Shown here in pieces: positions 45,129-53,335 of a stretch of 64,000 nucleotides of DNA. The notes under the pieces are model-generated. The model did not search any database, was not told the origin of the DNA, and worked only from the letters and a program-made list of their open reading frames with translations. Positions within the stretch are counted from its first letter, which is position 1. Every line of letters begins with the position of its first letter. Both the position numbers and the translations under genes were made by a program. Where the stretch lies: the NCBI RefSeq assembly GCF_008086345.1, contig NZ_CP043006.1, forward strand, positions 3,904,032 to 3,968,031. Reading direction: 5' to 3'. The DNA comes from Chitinophaga sp. XS-30 (lineage in GTDB: Bacteria > Bacteroidota > Bacteroidia > Chitinophagales > Chitinophagaceae).

Positions 45129-45184
45129 GCTGCCAACTCCTGAAAACATTGTATATTTACCATTATCAAAAATATTTACTGAAC

Positions 45185-45925
45185 ATGGCATTATTTGAAT
45201 CCAACAACCCTGTACTGAAGGAAAAAACATTCGAGCAGGCATCCCGCCTGGAGTACTCCGAGTCGATGACGCTCGGTGGTACGATCGGTAAAATGGCGTT
45301 CCTGCTGGCCATGGTGCTGGCCGCCGCTGTTTATTCCTGGGGTGCGTTCTCCAAGGGTGAGAACATTATGCCGCTGGTATTGGGCGGTGTTATCGGAGGC
45401 CTTGTGCTGGCGATCATTATCATTGTGAAGAAGGAGTGGAGCCCTTACCTGGCGCCGGCATACGCGCTGGCCAAAGGTCTGGCGCTCGGCGCAATATCCG
45501 CAATGTACAGCAGCCTGTACGATGGTATTGTATTGCAGGCCGTGGGGCTGACCATCGCCACTTTTATCTCCATGCTGGTATTGTACCGCGCCAGGATCAT
45601 CCGGGCTACAGAACGGTTTAAAGCGATCGTGGTGACCGCAACCATGGGGATCGGTGTATTCTACCTGATCGCCTTTGTACTCGGCTTTTTCAATATCAAT
45701 ATTCCCTTCCTGCACGAAGGCAGCCTGCTTGGCATCGGCTTTTCCCTGGTGGTGGTGGCTGTGGCCGCATTGAACCTGATCCTGGATTTCGATCTGATCG
45801 AGAACGGGGTAGCGCAGGGCGCACCGAAATACTTTGAATGGTTCGGGTCTTTTGCCCTGCTGGTAACACTGGTATGGCTCTACCTGGAAATACTGCGTTT
45901 GCTTTCCAAGATCAATAGCAGATAA
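45185..45925 (+). CDS. Bax inhibitor-1/YccA family membrane protein
   Basis: 246 residues with about seven hydrophobic segments beginning after a soluble N-terminus (MALFESNNPVLKEKTFEQAS). The bacterial BaxI-1 features are VKKEWSPYLAPAYALAKGLALGAISAMYSS (key segment SPYLAPAYALAKGLALGAIS) and NLILDFDLIENGV with an acidic pair. Family members are pH-sensitive Ca2+ leak channels in homologues; the role here is not certain. ATG 45185 is chosen over an earlier in-frame start within the previous gene. Confidence 0.9.
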   Translation: MALFESNNPVLKEKTFEQASRLEYSESMTLGGTIGKMAFLLAMVLAAAVYSWGAFSKGENIMPLVLGGVIGGLVLAIIIIVKKEWSPYLAPAYALAKGLALGAISAMYSSLYDGIVLQAVGLTIATFISMLVLYRARIIRATERFKAIVVTATMGIGVFYLIAFVLGFFNINIPFLHEGSLLGIGFSLVVVAVAALNLILDFDLIENGVAQGAPKYFEWFGSFALLVTLVWLYLEILRLLSKINSR

Positions 45926-45946
45926 GATATTTCATTGTATGATATT

Positions 45947-45975
45947 TTGGAAAGGGCCGGGGTTTCCGGCCTTTT
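45947..45975. terminator. Bidirectional terminator hairpin
   Basis: AAAGGGCCGG, a short loop, then CCGGCCTTTTT at about 45949-45975 form a GC-rich hairpin with A and T tracts on either side, lying between the convergent BI-1 and DUF6169-like genes. Confidence 0.65.
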
Positions 45976-45976
45976 T

Positions 45977-46531
45977 CTATACTCGGCTTGTTTGAATGAC
46001 CTTGCCTTGCGTAATTTCCCGGGTGATGAAATTCTCAAAACATTGCGAAAAAGTACCGGCATTCGGATGATCCTCGTGGATCAGCAAGCCAAGGAACCAT
46101 GGGGACGGGTCTGCCTGATCTTCTTTCAGTTCAAAATTATAAAGTATCCAGCCCTCCAGCGTGGATTGCAAATACCAGCGTTCCGCAAATAGGCGGCTAC
46201 GCGCATTTTCTTTTTCATCGCCATTTTCACAGACATAAAAATATACCGGCAGAATACCTCCCGCCTGTATAAAATTATTCAGTATCTCCCGGATGGTGGG
46301 CTCTACCAGATTGTCAAATTTTCGCTCACCTTTATTCGGAGGACGTTCCAGATAACTCCTTGTAATATTGATCTCATAAATTAATCCGTCATTGTGCAGG
46401 ATGGGATCGTCAGAAAAACGACCGATTGAACTGTAAAATTCAATAATATACAGACAGCCCAAATCTGTCGGGAAAACAAAACTTTGCGTTGGAGGCACAG
46501 AAGGCCCTGAGGCATAGGGGTACAATGGCAT
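45977..46531 (-). CDS. DUF6169-like protein, possibly toxin of a two-gene module
   Basis: 184 residues, no signal or membrane segment. The motif FYVCENGDEKENARSRLFAERWY and the later GLLIHEDHPN recall the DUF6169 family, based on memory only (key motif ARSRLFAERW). A 57-residue basic protein is encoded 28 bp upstream on the same strand, and the local DNA (45.95-46.75 kb) is richer in A and T than the genes around it. The arrangement, short upstream gene then larger gene, is that of a toxin-antitoxin or small-partner module, but nothing proves toxicity. Confidence 0.55.
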   Translation of the reverse strand: MPLYPYASGPSVPPTQSFVFPTDLGCLYIIEFYSSIGRFSDDPILHNDGLIYEINITRSYLERPPNKGERKFDNLVEPTIREILNNFIQAGGILPVYFYVCENGDEKENARSRLFAERWYLQSTLEGWILYNFELKEDQADPSPWFLGLLIHEDHPNAGTFSQCFENFITREITQGKVIQTSRV

Positions 46532-46559
46532 AAATCAACAATCGTTCTGGTCAGTTTTT

Positions 46560-46733
46560 TTATTTCGCTTTTGCCTTTTCGCGAATTTCAACAAGCTTAC
46601 CGACAATGCCACTTTCCTTCGATTTTCGGGAAAGATGCTCAACTCGTCCGGCCTGCTGCTCCCGAGGCTGCAACAACGCCTCTTTTAAAGCGGCTTTGTT
46701 GACGGTGATGGATTTGCTTATTATCTTTTTCAT
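46560..46733 (-). CDS. Small basic protein, possible antitoxin partner
   Basis: 57-residue protein (MKKIISKSITVNKAALKEALLQ...KLVEIREKAKAK), starting at ATG 46733 rather than an in-frame 46763. It is lysine-rich with an amphipathic helical centre and no cysteine. It lies 28 bp upstream of the DUF6169-like gene, same strand. I find no known family. The N-terminal strand-like ITVNKAALKEALLQ might be a DNA-binding or partner-binding piece. Confidence 0.55.
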   Translation of the reverse strand: MKKIISKSITVNKAALKEALLQPREQQAGRVEHLSRKSKESGIVGKLVEIREKAKAK

Positions 46734-46787
46734 AGCCTTGCAAATATACGGAAAAGACGACAATTCAGTTCCGGGATCAGCATTGGG

Positions 46788-47285
46788 TCACACTCCCCCC
46801 AACGCCTCCCTGCTCACATTCCTCGCAATCACATCCCAGGCCTCCCGGTTCCAGCGGAAATGGATATCCCGGCGGTTGATGAACCGGTCTTCCCGGCTGG
46901 GAAAATAGTTAGAGCGGGTGGACACAAAGATCGTCAGCGGCCAGCCCTCACGGTGGGTTATATCGGCATGTTCCGCCTGCTCCAGGTAAACCTCCCGGTT
47001 CCTGACGTAATAGATCCCGCAGGATTGCACCTCGTTCCACAAAAAATGAAGGTCCCAGAAAGGGCTTTTGTAACGGATGCCCTTCTCATCCAGCGTTACC
47101 ACCGTCCGGCGGCGTACAAGTGACAGCGTGGCCAGCAAAACCAGTATCACAACTGCCGTCCATATCAAACCCCTGGCATCTTTCAGCCAGCCGATGATCA
47201 GCAGGGATATTGCAGTAAAAAAAAATATAAAGCCAGTCGTTAGTTTACTTCCCCGGACACGGATAGTCCTGGTGATCTTTGCCAT
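46788..47285 (-). CDS. Small membrane protein with PH-like domain
   Basis: 165 residues. Two adjacent hydrophobic helices (about 17-34 and 39-57, SLLIIGWLKDARGLIWTAVVILVLL) are followed by a soluble domain (VVTLDEKGIRYKSPFWDLHFLWNEVQSCGIYY) that resembles the bacterial PH-like (bPH) fold, often following a membrane hairpin. Function unknown. Located between the DUF6169-like pair and a lone 84-residue gene; orientation is shared with both. Confidence 0.6.
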   Translation of the reverse strand: MAKITRTIRVRGSKLTTGFIFFFTAISLLIIGWLKDARGLIWTAVVILVLLATLSLVRRRTVVTLDEKGIRYKSPFWDLHFLWNEVQSCGIYYVRNREVYLEQAEHADITHREGWPLTIFVSTRSNYFPSREDRFINRRDIHFRWNREAWDVIARNVSREALGGV

Positions 47286-47310
47286 AGCGTAATCCGTTTA
47301 TCCCACAGGT

Positions 47311-47341
47311 ATAAAAAAGGCGGTGCATCGGATGCACCGCC
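47311..47341 (-). terminator. Rho-independent terminator for the 84-residue gene
   Basis: GGCGGTGCAT/ATGCACCGCC stem (47319-47341) followed, on the minus strand, by six T residues. It lies about 48 bp past the stop of the gene at 47389-47643. Confidence 0.8.
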
Positions 47342-47388
47342 ATTATCAGTAGGTGTTGTAAAAAAGCGGTTAAATGGAGCGTATCAGG

Positions 47389-47643
47389 TTAGCAATCATG
47401 ATCTTCGCCACGCAAGGTGCGCTCGATCCTGGTTTTCACCGGTGCACTGAAGCCTTCCAGCTCAATGTTCGGGTGCTCGTCAAGACAAATCCTGATCTTG
47501 CCGTTCTCCTGCATTAATACGTCGTGAATTGGTTCCAAAAGGGCGAAAAGCATACGTTTACCGCTTTCCGCGATCTGGTTCATGATGGAATCCTCTAAAT
47601 GAACGAATTCCCGGTTTTTGTAAGAATAGGATACCTGTACCAT
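47389..47643 (-). CDS. Small conserved hypothetical protein beside the DnaA-box region
   Basis: 84-residue soluble protein (MVQVSYSYKNREFVHLEDSIMNQI...) with no signal or membrane segment and two histidines near the end (RGEDHDC). I do not recognise the family. It is alone, with a terminator after it and the AT-rich divergent region before it. Confidence 0.6.
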   Translation of the reverse strand: MVQVSYSYKNREFVHLEDSIMNQIAESGKRMLFALLEPIHDVLMQENGKIRICLDEHPNIELEGFSAPVKTRIERTLRGEDHDC

Positions 47644-47689
47644 TTGTGTTTAGTTTTTCAATAGGATTGCTTAATTAACGTAAAAGTAA

Positions 47690-47800
47690 TGAAAAATATA
47701 AATCAACAAAATTTTTTATAGATAACTTATCCACATTCTAACTTTATACATTATCAATATTTTAATTGCAATCGTTTCCATGTTATCCACATCCTTATAT
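47690..47800. other. AT-rich intergenic region with two perfect DnaA-box consensus sequences
   Basis: The divergent 263-bp gap 47644-47906 is strongly AT-rich (for example ATAAATCAACAAAATTTTTT at 47698-47717). It contains TTATCCACA, the exact DnaA-box consensus, at 47727-47735 and 47783-47791 on the same strand, 47 bp apart, plus imperfect relatives (TTATACATT, TTATCAATA). This could be part of a replication origin or a DnaA-regulated promoter; chance matches cannot be excluded. Confidence 0.4.
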
Positions 47801-47906
47801 CCATCATCCCGCCCTTTTGTTACCCCTTTTGCCATTTAACATTTTCCCCGCCTGCCATTGCAGATAATTCCATTATTTTTACCCATTATCCAATTTTTCA
47901 GTCTAT

Positions 47907-50081
47907 ATGCATGTAATCCGTAAAATCCAGGTGCTTTGTATGCTCCTGGTCATCACAGCACCCGTATTCGCACAGGAATTGAAATGGACCCGGAACGGGG
48001 AGGGGATCTGGAGGGAAGAAGACGGCGCCATTGTTGCCTACCAGGCAAATGACAATCAGCGCATGATCAAAGTGCCCGCAGCTGCATTGACCCCCGAAGG
48101 CCGCAACACTCCGCTGGATATCAGCAACTTCAGCTTTACGCCGGATGAAAAACAACTGCTTGTCTTTACCAACACCCGCCGCGTCTGGCGCTATCACACC
48201 CGTGGAGACTACTGGATCTATGATACCGGCACAGGCAGGTTGCGCCAACTGGGCAAATCCCTGCCGGAATCTTCGCTGATGTTTACCAAAATATCTCCGG
48301 ACGGCACTAAGGCCGCCTATGTCAGCGGCCATAATCTCTATGTGGAAGATCTTGCCAGCGGCAAAACAGAGCAGCTGACCAAAGACGGGTCCCGCAGGCT
48401 TATCAATGGCACGTTCGATTGGGCCTATGAAGAGGAGTTCAGCTGCCGCGACGGCTTCCGCTGGAGCCCGGATGGCAAAAATATTGCCTACTGGCAGATC
48501 GATGCCGGCAAGATCCGGGATTTCCTGATGATCGATAATACGGACTCTGTCTATTCCTACACCATCCCGGTGGAATACCCCAAGGCAGGGGAAAGCCCCT
48601 CCGCCTGCAAAGTGGGCGTTGTTAACCTGCAAAGTAAAAAGACCACCTGGATGCAGGTGCCGGGCGATCCGCAGCAGCATTATATTCCCCGCATGGAATG
48701 GCTACCCGGTAAAAACGAACTGATCATCCAGCAACTCAACCGCAAGCAAAATACCTCCCGCCTGATGCGCTGCCAGGCAGACGGGAAGGTGCAAACGATT
48801 TATACGGAAAAGGACGAGGCCTGGATAGATGTGAAATCCCGCTGGGACAATGATGATATCACCGGCTGGGACTGGGTGCAGGATGGCAAAGCCTTCATCT
48901 GGGTCAGCGAGAAGGATGGCTGGAGGCACCTCTACAGCATTTCGGCGGACGGTAAAAAAGAACAGCTGCTCACACCCGGCAATTACGATGTGATCAACAT
49001 CAGTCTTATTGACGAAAAGAACAAGGTCATCTACATACACGCTTCCCCGGAAAATGCCACGCAGCAGTATCTCTACCGCGTACCGCTGTCCGGCGGCCCG
49101 GCGGAAAAGGTAACACCGGCCGACCAGCCGGGCACGCACAAATATGATATTTCGCCTAACGGGCGGTTTGCTACCCACGTTTTCGAGAACCATGCCATGC
49201 CTCCGGTCAGCGAACGTATTTCCCTGCCGGACCATAAAAGCCTGACTGGCAAGAACTTTGGTGCTGATGCTGCAAGAACTGCTGCAAAGCAAAGTCCCGT
49301 CAGCTTCTTCCAGGTAACTACGGAAGACGGGGTTACGATGGACGGCTGGATCGCCAAACCAGCCAACTTTGATTCCACGAAGAAATACCCCGTGGTCTTC
49401 TATGTATATGGAGAGCCTGCCGGCTGTACTGTGGAAGACGGTTTTGGCGCCGGGCGCAATTTCCTGTATGCGGGAGATATGTCAGGCGACGGCTATATCT
49501 ACATCTCGCTGGATAACCGCGGTACCCCGGCCCCGAAAGGCCGTACCTGGCGCAAAAGCATCTATCGCAAGATCGGCCGCCTCAATGCGCGGGACCAGGC
49601 AATGGCCGCGAAAGAAATTCTGAAATGGCCTTATGTGGATAAAGACCGGATCGCGGTATGGGGATGGAGCGGAGGAGGCTCCATGACCCTGAACCTGCTT
49701 TTCCAGTACCCCGAGATCTATAAAGCCGGCATCGCTATTGCTGCCGTGGCTTCCCAGCTGACGTACGACAATATTTACCAGGAGCGCTATATGGGCCTGC
49801 CGCAGGAGAACAGGGAAGATTTCACCGACGGCTCGCCGATCACTTACGCCAGCCGTCTGCAGGGCAAACTGCTGTACATCCACGGTACCGGGGATGACAA
49901 CGTACATTATCAGAACGCGGAATTGCTGGTGAACGAGCTGATCCGGCATAGGAAGATATTCCAGTTCATGCCCTATCCCAACCGCACCCACAGCATCAGC
50001 GAAGGAGAGGGGACGTTTGAGCATCTTTCTACACTGTACACCCACTTCCTGCGGGAAAACTGCCCACCCGGAGGCCGGTAA
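47907..50081 (+). CDS. S9 family dipeptidyl peptidase (DPP IV-type)
   Basis: 724-residue exported peptidase with a signal peptide (IQVLCMLLVITAPVFA). The first ~470 residues form a beta-propeller (DPP IV N-terminal domain, with GTFDWAYEEEFSCRDGFRWSPDGKNIAYW; key motif YEEEF, the double Glu that binds the substrate N-terminus). The C-terminal alpha/beta-hydrolase carries GWSGGGSM (Ser about 587), GTGDDNVHYQN (Asp about 660) and NRTHSI (His about 695). It releases X-Pro or similar dipeptides from peptides in the periplasm. Confidence 0.93.
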   Translation: MHVIRKIQVLCMLLVITAPVFAQELKWTRNGEGIWREEDGAIVAYQANDNQRMIKVPAAALTPEGRNTPLDISNFSFTPDEKQLLVFTNTRRVWRYHTRGDYWIYDTGTGRLRQLGKSLPESSLMFTKISPDGTKAAYVSGHNLYVEDLASGKTEQLTKDGSRRLINGTFDWAYEEEFSCRDGFRWSPDGKNIAYWQIDAGKIRDFLMIDNTDSVYSYTIPVEYPKAGESPSACKVGVVNLQSKKTTWMQVPGDPQQHYIPRMEWLPGKNELIIQQLNRKQNTSRLMRCQADGKVQTIYTEKDEAWIDVKSRWDNDDITGWDWVQDGKAFIWVSEKDGWRHLYSISADGKKEQLLTPGNYDVINISLIDEKNKVIYIHASPENATQQYLYRVPLSGGPAEKVTPADQPGTHKYDISPNGRFATHVFENHAMPPVSERISLPDHKSLTGKNFGADAARTAAKQSPVSFFQVTTEDGVTMDGWIAKPANFDSTKKYPVVFYVYGEPAGCTVEDGFGAGRNFLYAGDMSGDGYIYISLDNRGTPAPKGRTWRKSIYRKIGRLNARDQAMAAKEILKWPYVDKDRIAVWGWSGGGSMTLNLLFQYPEIYKAGIAIAAVASQLTYDNIYQERYMGLPQENREDFTDGSPITYASRLQGKLLYIHGTGDDNVHYQNAELLVNELIRHRKIFQFMPYPNRTHSISEGEGTFEHLSTLYTHFLRENCPPGGR

Positions 50082-50116
50082 CAGGCAGGAGTGGGGTTAA
50101 TGTCGTTGCTCAATAA

Positions 50117-50152
50117 AGCTATTGAATAGCTGAGCTCTTTTCGATAGCTTTG
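50117..50152 (+). promoter_or_regulatory. Promoter and palindromic operator of the arsR-rhodanese gene
   Basis: TTG (50122-50124), 20-bp spacer and TAGCTTTG (50145-50152) form the promoter. The palindrome AGCTATTGAATAGCT (50117-50131) covers the -33 element, the position of a repressor site. It shares ATTGAATAG with the operator before the MFS gene. Confidence 0.6.
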
Positions 50153-50176
50153 TGCTAAAGCAAAAGCGAACAGGGG

Positions 50177-50851
50177 ATGAACAAAAGAGAATTTAAGGAT
50201 AATGTCTACACCGAGTTGTCGAAAGTAGCCAAAGCGATGGCCAATCCTCATCGGCTGGAAATCATAGATCTGCTGGCACAGGGGCCATTTTCGGTAGAGC
50301 AGATCGCTGGTTATGCCGGCATGTCTGTTGCCAATGCATCACAACATCTGCAAACATTAAAAAATGCCAAGCTTGTTAAAGTATCAAGAAATGGCAACTT
50401 TATTCATTATACATTGACGGGTGCAAATGTCTTCGATGCCTGGGCAGGGCTGCGCGAACTTGGTTTTGCGTACAACGCGCAGGTGGAAAAGGTAATTCAT
50501 GATTTCAGAAAAGGCCATAACAGCGGGATGGATGCTGTAGACGCAGCGTCATTGCAAAAACTGCTGGATCAGGATGAGATCATACTGTTAGATGTCAGGC
50601 CGGAAGAAGAATACAACCGCGGGCATATTCATAAGGCAATATCCGCTCCCGTTGAAAAGCTGGAATCCTTCCTCAGAAAGCTGCCCAGGGGGAAAATGAT
50701 CGTAGCCTACTGCCGTGGCCCGTTCTGTGTGTATGCCGATGAAGCCGTTGCGCTACTTAAAGGCAAAGGCTACAAGGCCAAAAGAATGGATCAGGGCTAC
50801 CCGGAATGGCAATTGAAAGGCTACCCGATTGAAATTTCAGCAGAGCAATAG
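50177..50851 (+). CDS. ArsR-family regulator fused to a rhodanese domain
   Basis: 224 residues: winged helix (about 10-100, ANPHRLEIIDLLAQGPFSVEQIAGYAGMSVANASQHLQTL; key segment MSVANASQHL) joined to a rhodanese domain (about 115-220, LLDVRPEEEYNRGHI and the active-site loop AYCRGPFC). The classic ArsR metal motif (CVCDL) is absent, and the only cysteines are the two in CRGPFC, so this looks like a sensor of persulfide or other reactive sulfur rather than arsenite. It probably represses itself and the MFS gene downstream through the palindromes at 50117 and 50943. Confidence 0.9.
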   Translation: MNKREFKDNVYTELSKVAKAMANPHRLEIIDLLAQGPFSVEQIAGYAGMSVANASQHLQTLKNAKLVKVSRNGNFIHYTLTGANVFDAWAGLRELGFAYNAQVEKVIHDFRKGHNSGMDAVDAASLQKLLDQDEIILLDVRPEEEYNRGHIHKAISAPVEKLESFLRKLPRGKMIVAYCRGPFCVYADEAVALLKGKGYKAKRMDQGYPEWQLKGYPIEISAEQ

Positions 50852-50879
50852 CGTGTAGTGAGGCATATACATTAGTTGA

Positions 50880-50908
50880 AAGTGGTAGAAGTTCTGCCAC
50901 TTTTTTTT
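50880..50908 (+). terminator. Rho-independent terminator after the arsR-rhodanese gene
   Basis: AAGTGGTAGA (50880-50889) pairs with TCTGCCACTT (50893-50902), loop AGT, followed by T residues. Confidence 0.8.
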
Positions 50909-50942
50909 ATGCGCATAACTGCAATTGCAGTGTCAAACTTGT

Positions 50943-50993
50943 CCCATCTATTCAATAATTACATTGAATAGATGGGGCTTTCCATTACCTTTA
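50943..50993 (+). promoter_or_regulatory. Operator-promoter of the MFS transporter gene
   Basis: CCCATCTATTCAAT (50943-50956) and ATTGAATAGATGGG (50963-50976) are perfect inverted repeats spaced by six bases. TTG at 50964-50966 and TACCTTTA at 50986-50993, 19 bp apart, form the promoter, so the right arm overlaps the -33 element. The half site ATTGAATAG recurs before the arsR-rhodanese gene. Confidence 0.65.
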
Positions 50994-51088
50994 CGACGAA
51001 CTTAAAACAGTGCTTTAATGAGAACACCTGCAATTGCCGTTGTTCAGTGTCAGAGGTGTGCTGTTTCCTGAATGCATAAAAACTGATT

Positions 51089-52339
51089 ATGGAGGAGATC
51101 AGATTAGGATTAAAAGAAAACTGGAAACAGTTCGCCCTGCTGGTGCTGGTGAATATGCTGGTAGGTGGAATGGTCGGTCTGGAAAGAACGGTCGTACCAC
51201 TGGTAGGCACCGATGAATTCAAGATCGGTGCTGAAATTGTTATTTTCTCTTTCATCATAGCCTTTGGCGTAGTGAAAGCCTTTACCAATCTTATATCGGG
51301 CGTACTGGCCGACAAATACACCCGGAAGCGGATTTTAATTACCGGTTGGTTGGTTGGCCTGCCGGTACCCTTCCTGCTTGCCTGGGGTCCGGCCTGGAAC
51401 TGGATCATCGCAGCCAATATACTGCTGGGCATCAGCCAGGGACTTACATGGTCCATGACCGTAAACATGAAAATTGACCTGGTTGGCCCTAAGAAGAGGG
51501 GCTTTGCGATGGGGCTTAATGAAGCCGCCGGATACGGCGCAGTTGGCCTCACAGCCTTGCTTACCGGGTATCTGGCTGCCAGATACGGCTTGCGGCCAGC
51601 GCCATTCTACATCGGCATCCTGTATAGCATCGCAGGGCTGGCCTTGTCCATATGGCTTGTACGGGATACGCGCGCCCATGCCCGCCTTGAGTCAGTGCAG
51701 GTTGCACAGCAACAGGCTCCCGGCGAAAAGTTTCATAAGCCCAACCTGTTGTGGGTATTCCGCGAAACGTCGTTCAGGAACAGGAACCTGTTTGCCATTT
51801 CCCAGGCCGGCCTGATCAACAATCTGAACGATGGAATGTCCTGGGGCGTCTTTCCCTTGCTGTTCATATCAGCGGGCGTAAGCCTGGAAGGCGTTGGCTG
51901 GATTAAAGCGGTATATCCTGTGGTATGGGGTTTCGGTCAGATCGTCACCGGGCCCCTTGCGGACAAAATCGGCAGAAAGCCGCTGATCGTATGGGGCATG
52001 TTCGTACAGGCATTCGGGCATATGGTGATCGGGAGTACATTCCTGCCCGCGCTTGCAGCGGGACTGACCGGCTCTGTGTTGCTGGGCATTGGCACAGCAA
52101 TGGTCTACCCCGCACTGCTGGCAGCAGTCAGTGATACCGCACATCCATCCTGGCGGGCTTCCTCTCTTGGGGTTTACCGGTTCTGGAGAGACATCGGCTA
52201 TGCAGCAGGGGCGTTAATGGCAGGGGGCGTAGCAAGCCTGTTCGGCCTTGTATGGGCCGTACATATTGCCGGGATCATTACTTTCCTGTCCGGCCTTGTG
52301 GTGATGGTGAAAATGAAAGAAAGCAAAGCGTATCAGTAA
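51089..52339 (+). CDS. Major facilitator superfamily transporter
   Basis: 416 residues with 12 hydrophobic segments arranged as two six-helix halves. The loop-2/3 motif GVLADKYTRKRILITG (residues about 73-88) is the MFS signature GxLaDrxGrkxxl, repeated as GPLADKIGRKPLIVWG in the second half. It carries an unidentified substrate. Its promoter is covered by an operator that matches the one upstream of the ArsR-rhodanese gene, so export or import may be tied to a sulfur or toxic signal. A 238-bp gap with terminator and operator separates the two genes. Confidence 0.9.
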   Translation: MEEIRLGLKENWKQFALLVLVNMLVGGMVGLERTVVPLVGTDEFKIGAEIVIFSFIIAFGVVKAFTNLISGVLADKYTRKRILITGWLVGLPVPFLLAWGPAWNWIIAANILLGISQGLTWSMTVNMKIDLVGPKKRGFAMGLNEAAGYGAVGLTALLTGYLAARYGLRPAPFYIGILYSIAGLALSIWLVRDTRAHARLESVQVAQQQAPGEKFHKPNLLWVFRETSFRNRNLFAISQAGLINNLNDGMSWGVFPLLFISAGVSLEGVGWIKAVYPVVWGFGQIVTGPLADKIGRKPLIVWGMFVQAFGHMVIGSTFLPALAAGLTGSVLLGIGTAMVYPALLAAVSDTAHPSWRASSLGVYRFWRDIGYAAGALMAGGVASLFGLVWAVHIAGIITFLSGLVVMVKMKESKAYQ

Positions 52340-52465
52340 CATACCCACCAACGGGGGCAAAGCTATCCGCTTATCCTTATTCAGGTACTTTATCAGGCTG
52401 TATCTTCCGCTCACATTTTTCTTTTCCGTTTTTTCCCTTTTACTTTGCCTGTTCAATTAAAAACA

Positions 52466-52864
52466 ATGTCCAGAACCACTATCATCGGCATCGCAGCCAT
52501 CATCCTTGTGATCATCAGCGCTTTTCTTCCGTGGATATCCATCCATGCGGACGGGCAGCATATGGTATTCACGGGCCTGAATACCGAAGGGTCCAGCTTC
52601 GGGGAGCCGGGTAAATTAAGTATAGGTGTGTCTGTATTGATACTGGTATTGTTTCTTCTTCAAAAACAATGGGCGCTGCGCGTGAATCTTTTTACCACCG
52701 CTTTTCTGGCGGCATGGACTTTCCGGAATATGCTGATCTTTTCCCGTTGCGAGATGGGCATCTGCCCGGAGCAGAAAGCCGGCCTTTACCTTTCCATGCT
52801 GGGCGCTTTCGTGGCCTTTGGCTGTGTGGTCTTCCACCGGAACCGGCGGGCACGGCGGCAGTGA
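52466..52864 (+). CDS. Small membrane protein, unknown
   Basis: 132 residues with four hydrophobic segments (about 5-21, 50-64, 71-88 and 102-118), the first preceded by a Ser/Arg/Thr start. Two cysteines in RCEMGICPE could form a periplasmic disulfide. No family is recognised. ATG 52466 replaces an in-frame TTG at 52445. Its promoter may be TTACTTTG just upstream (52440-52447). Confidence 0.55.
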   Translation: MSRTTIIGIAAIILVIISAFLPWISIHADGQHMVFTGLNTEGSSFGEPGKLSIGVSVLILVLFLLQKQWALRVNLFTTAFLAAWTFRNMLIFSRCEMGICPEQKAGLYLSMLGAFVAFGCVVFHRNRRARRQ

Positions 52865-53014
52865 ACCGGTGTTCAGTACCCGTAAACCCGTAGCAGGATT
52901 TTCTTCTGTACCCCAAAAGCCTGTAAAGCAAACCCTGTATTTACATCACCGTACCCTGTGAAGCTTTTCCAGTATAGGACAAAAGCTCCACCATCCGCTC
53001 GTGTCAGGTAGATA

Positions 53015-53080
53015 AAGTACCTATAAGGTACTGTTAAAGTACTGTTAAAGTACTGTTATAGTACCCATAAGGTACCTTTA
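53015..53080 (+). repeat. Six-copy 11-bp tandem repeat
   Basis: Six units of 11 bp follow each other: AAGTACCTATA, AGGTACTGTTA, AAGTACTGTTA, AAGTACTGTTA, TAGTACCCATA, AGGTACCTTTA. Each contains GTAC at the same place. It lies in a 471-bp gap between the small membrane protein and the VIT-like gene (52865-53335) that has no gene; the only other element there is the hairpin at 53246-53285. Confidence 0.75.
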
Positions 53081-53245
53081 TAAAGAGGTGCTTTATCAAT
53101 GCTTTGATAGCGGTATGATAGTATGATGGATATTCCTCAAACTGCTCACTTCTCCCCATTGCCAACGGGCTATCAATGCATCATTCATGGCGATCCGCCT
53201 CAATAGCCCAAAGGCACGGGCTGACCCGGTGGGACGGGATCAAAT

Positions 53246-53285
53246 AAAAGCGGGTGGCTCCGATCAGGGCCGCCCGCTTTTATTG
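53246..53285. terminator. Rho-independent terminator hairpin before the VIT-like gene
   Basis: AAAAGCGGGTGGC (53246-53258) pairs with GCCGCCCGCTTTT (53269-53281) with A and T tracts on both sides. It is downstream of the VIT-like gene on the minus strand and of the membrane gene on the plus strand, so it may serve both. Confidence 0.7.
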
Positions 53286-53335
53286 AAAATACCCGTTTAA
53301 TTTTATGAAGAAGGGAATCACCCGGCGCCCGCCCG

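Noticed and set aside
49634..49642. Third DnaA-box match (minus strand TTATCCACA)
   Set aside because: Inside the dipeptidyl peptidase coding sequence, isolated, expected by chance.
53015..53080. CRISPR-like array
   Set aside because: Units are 11 bp with no spacers, so it is a plain tandem repeat.
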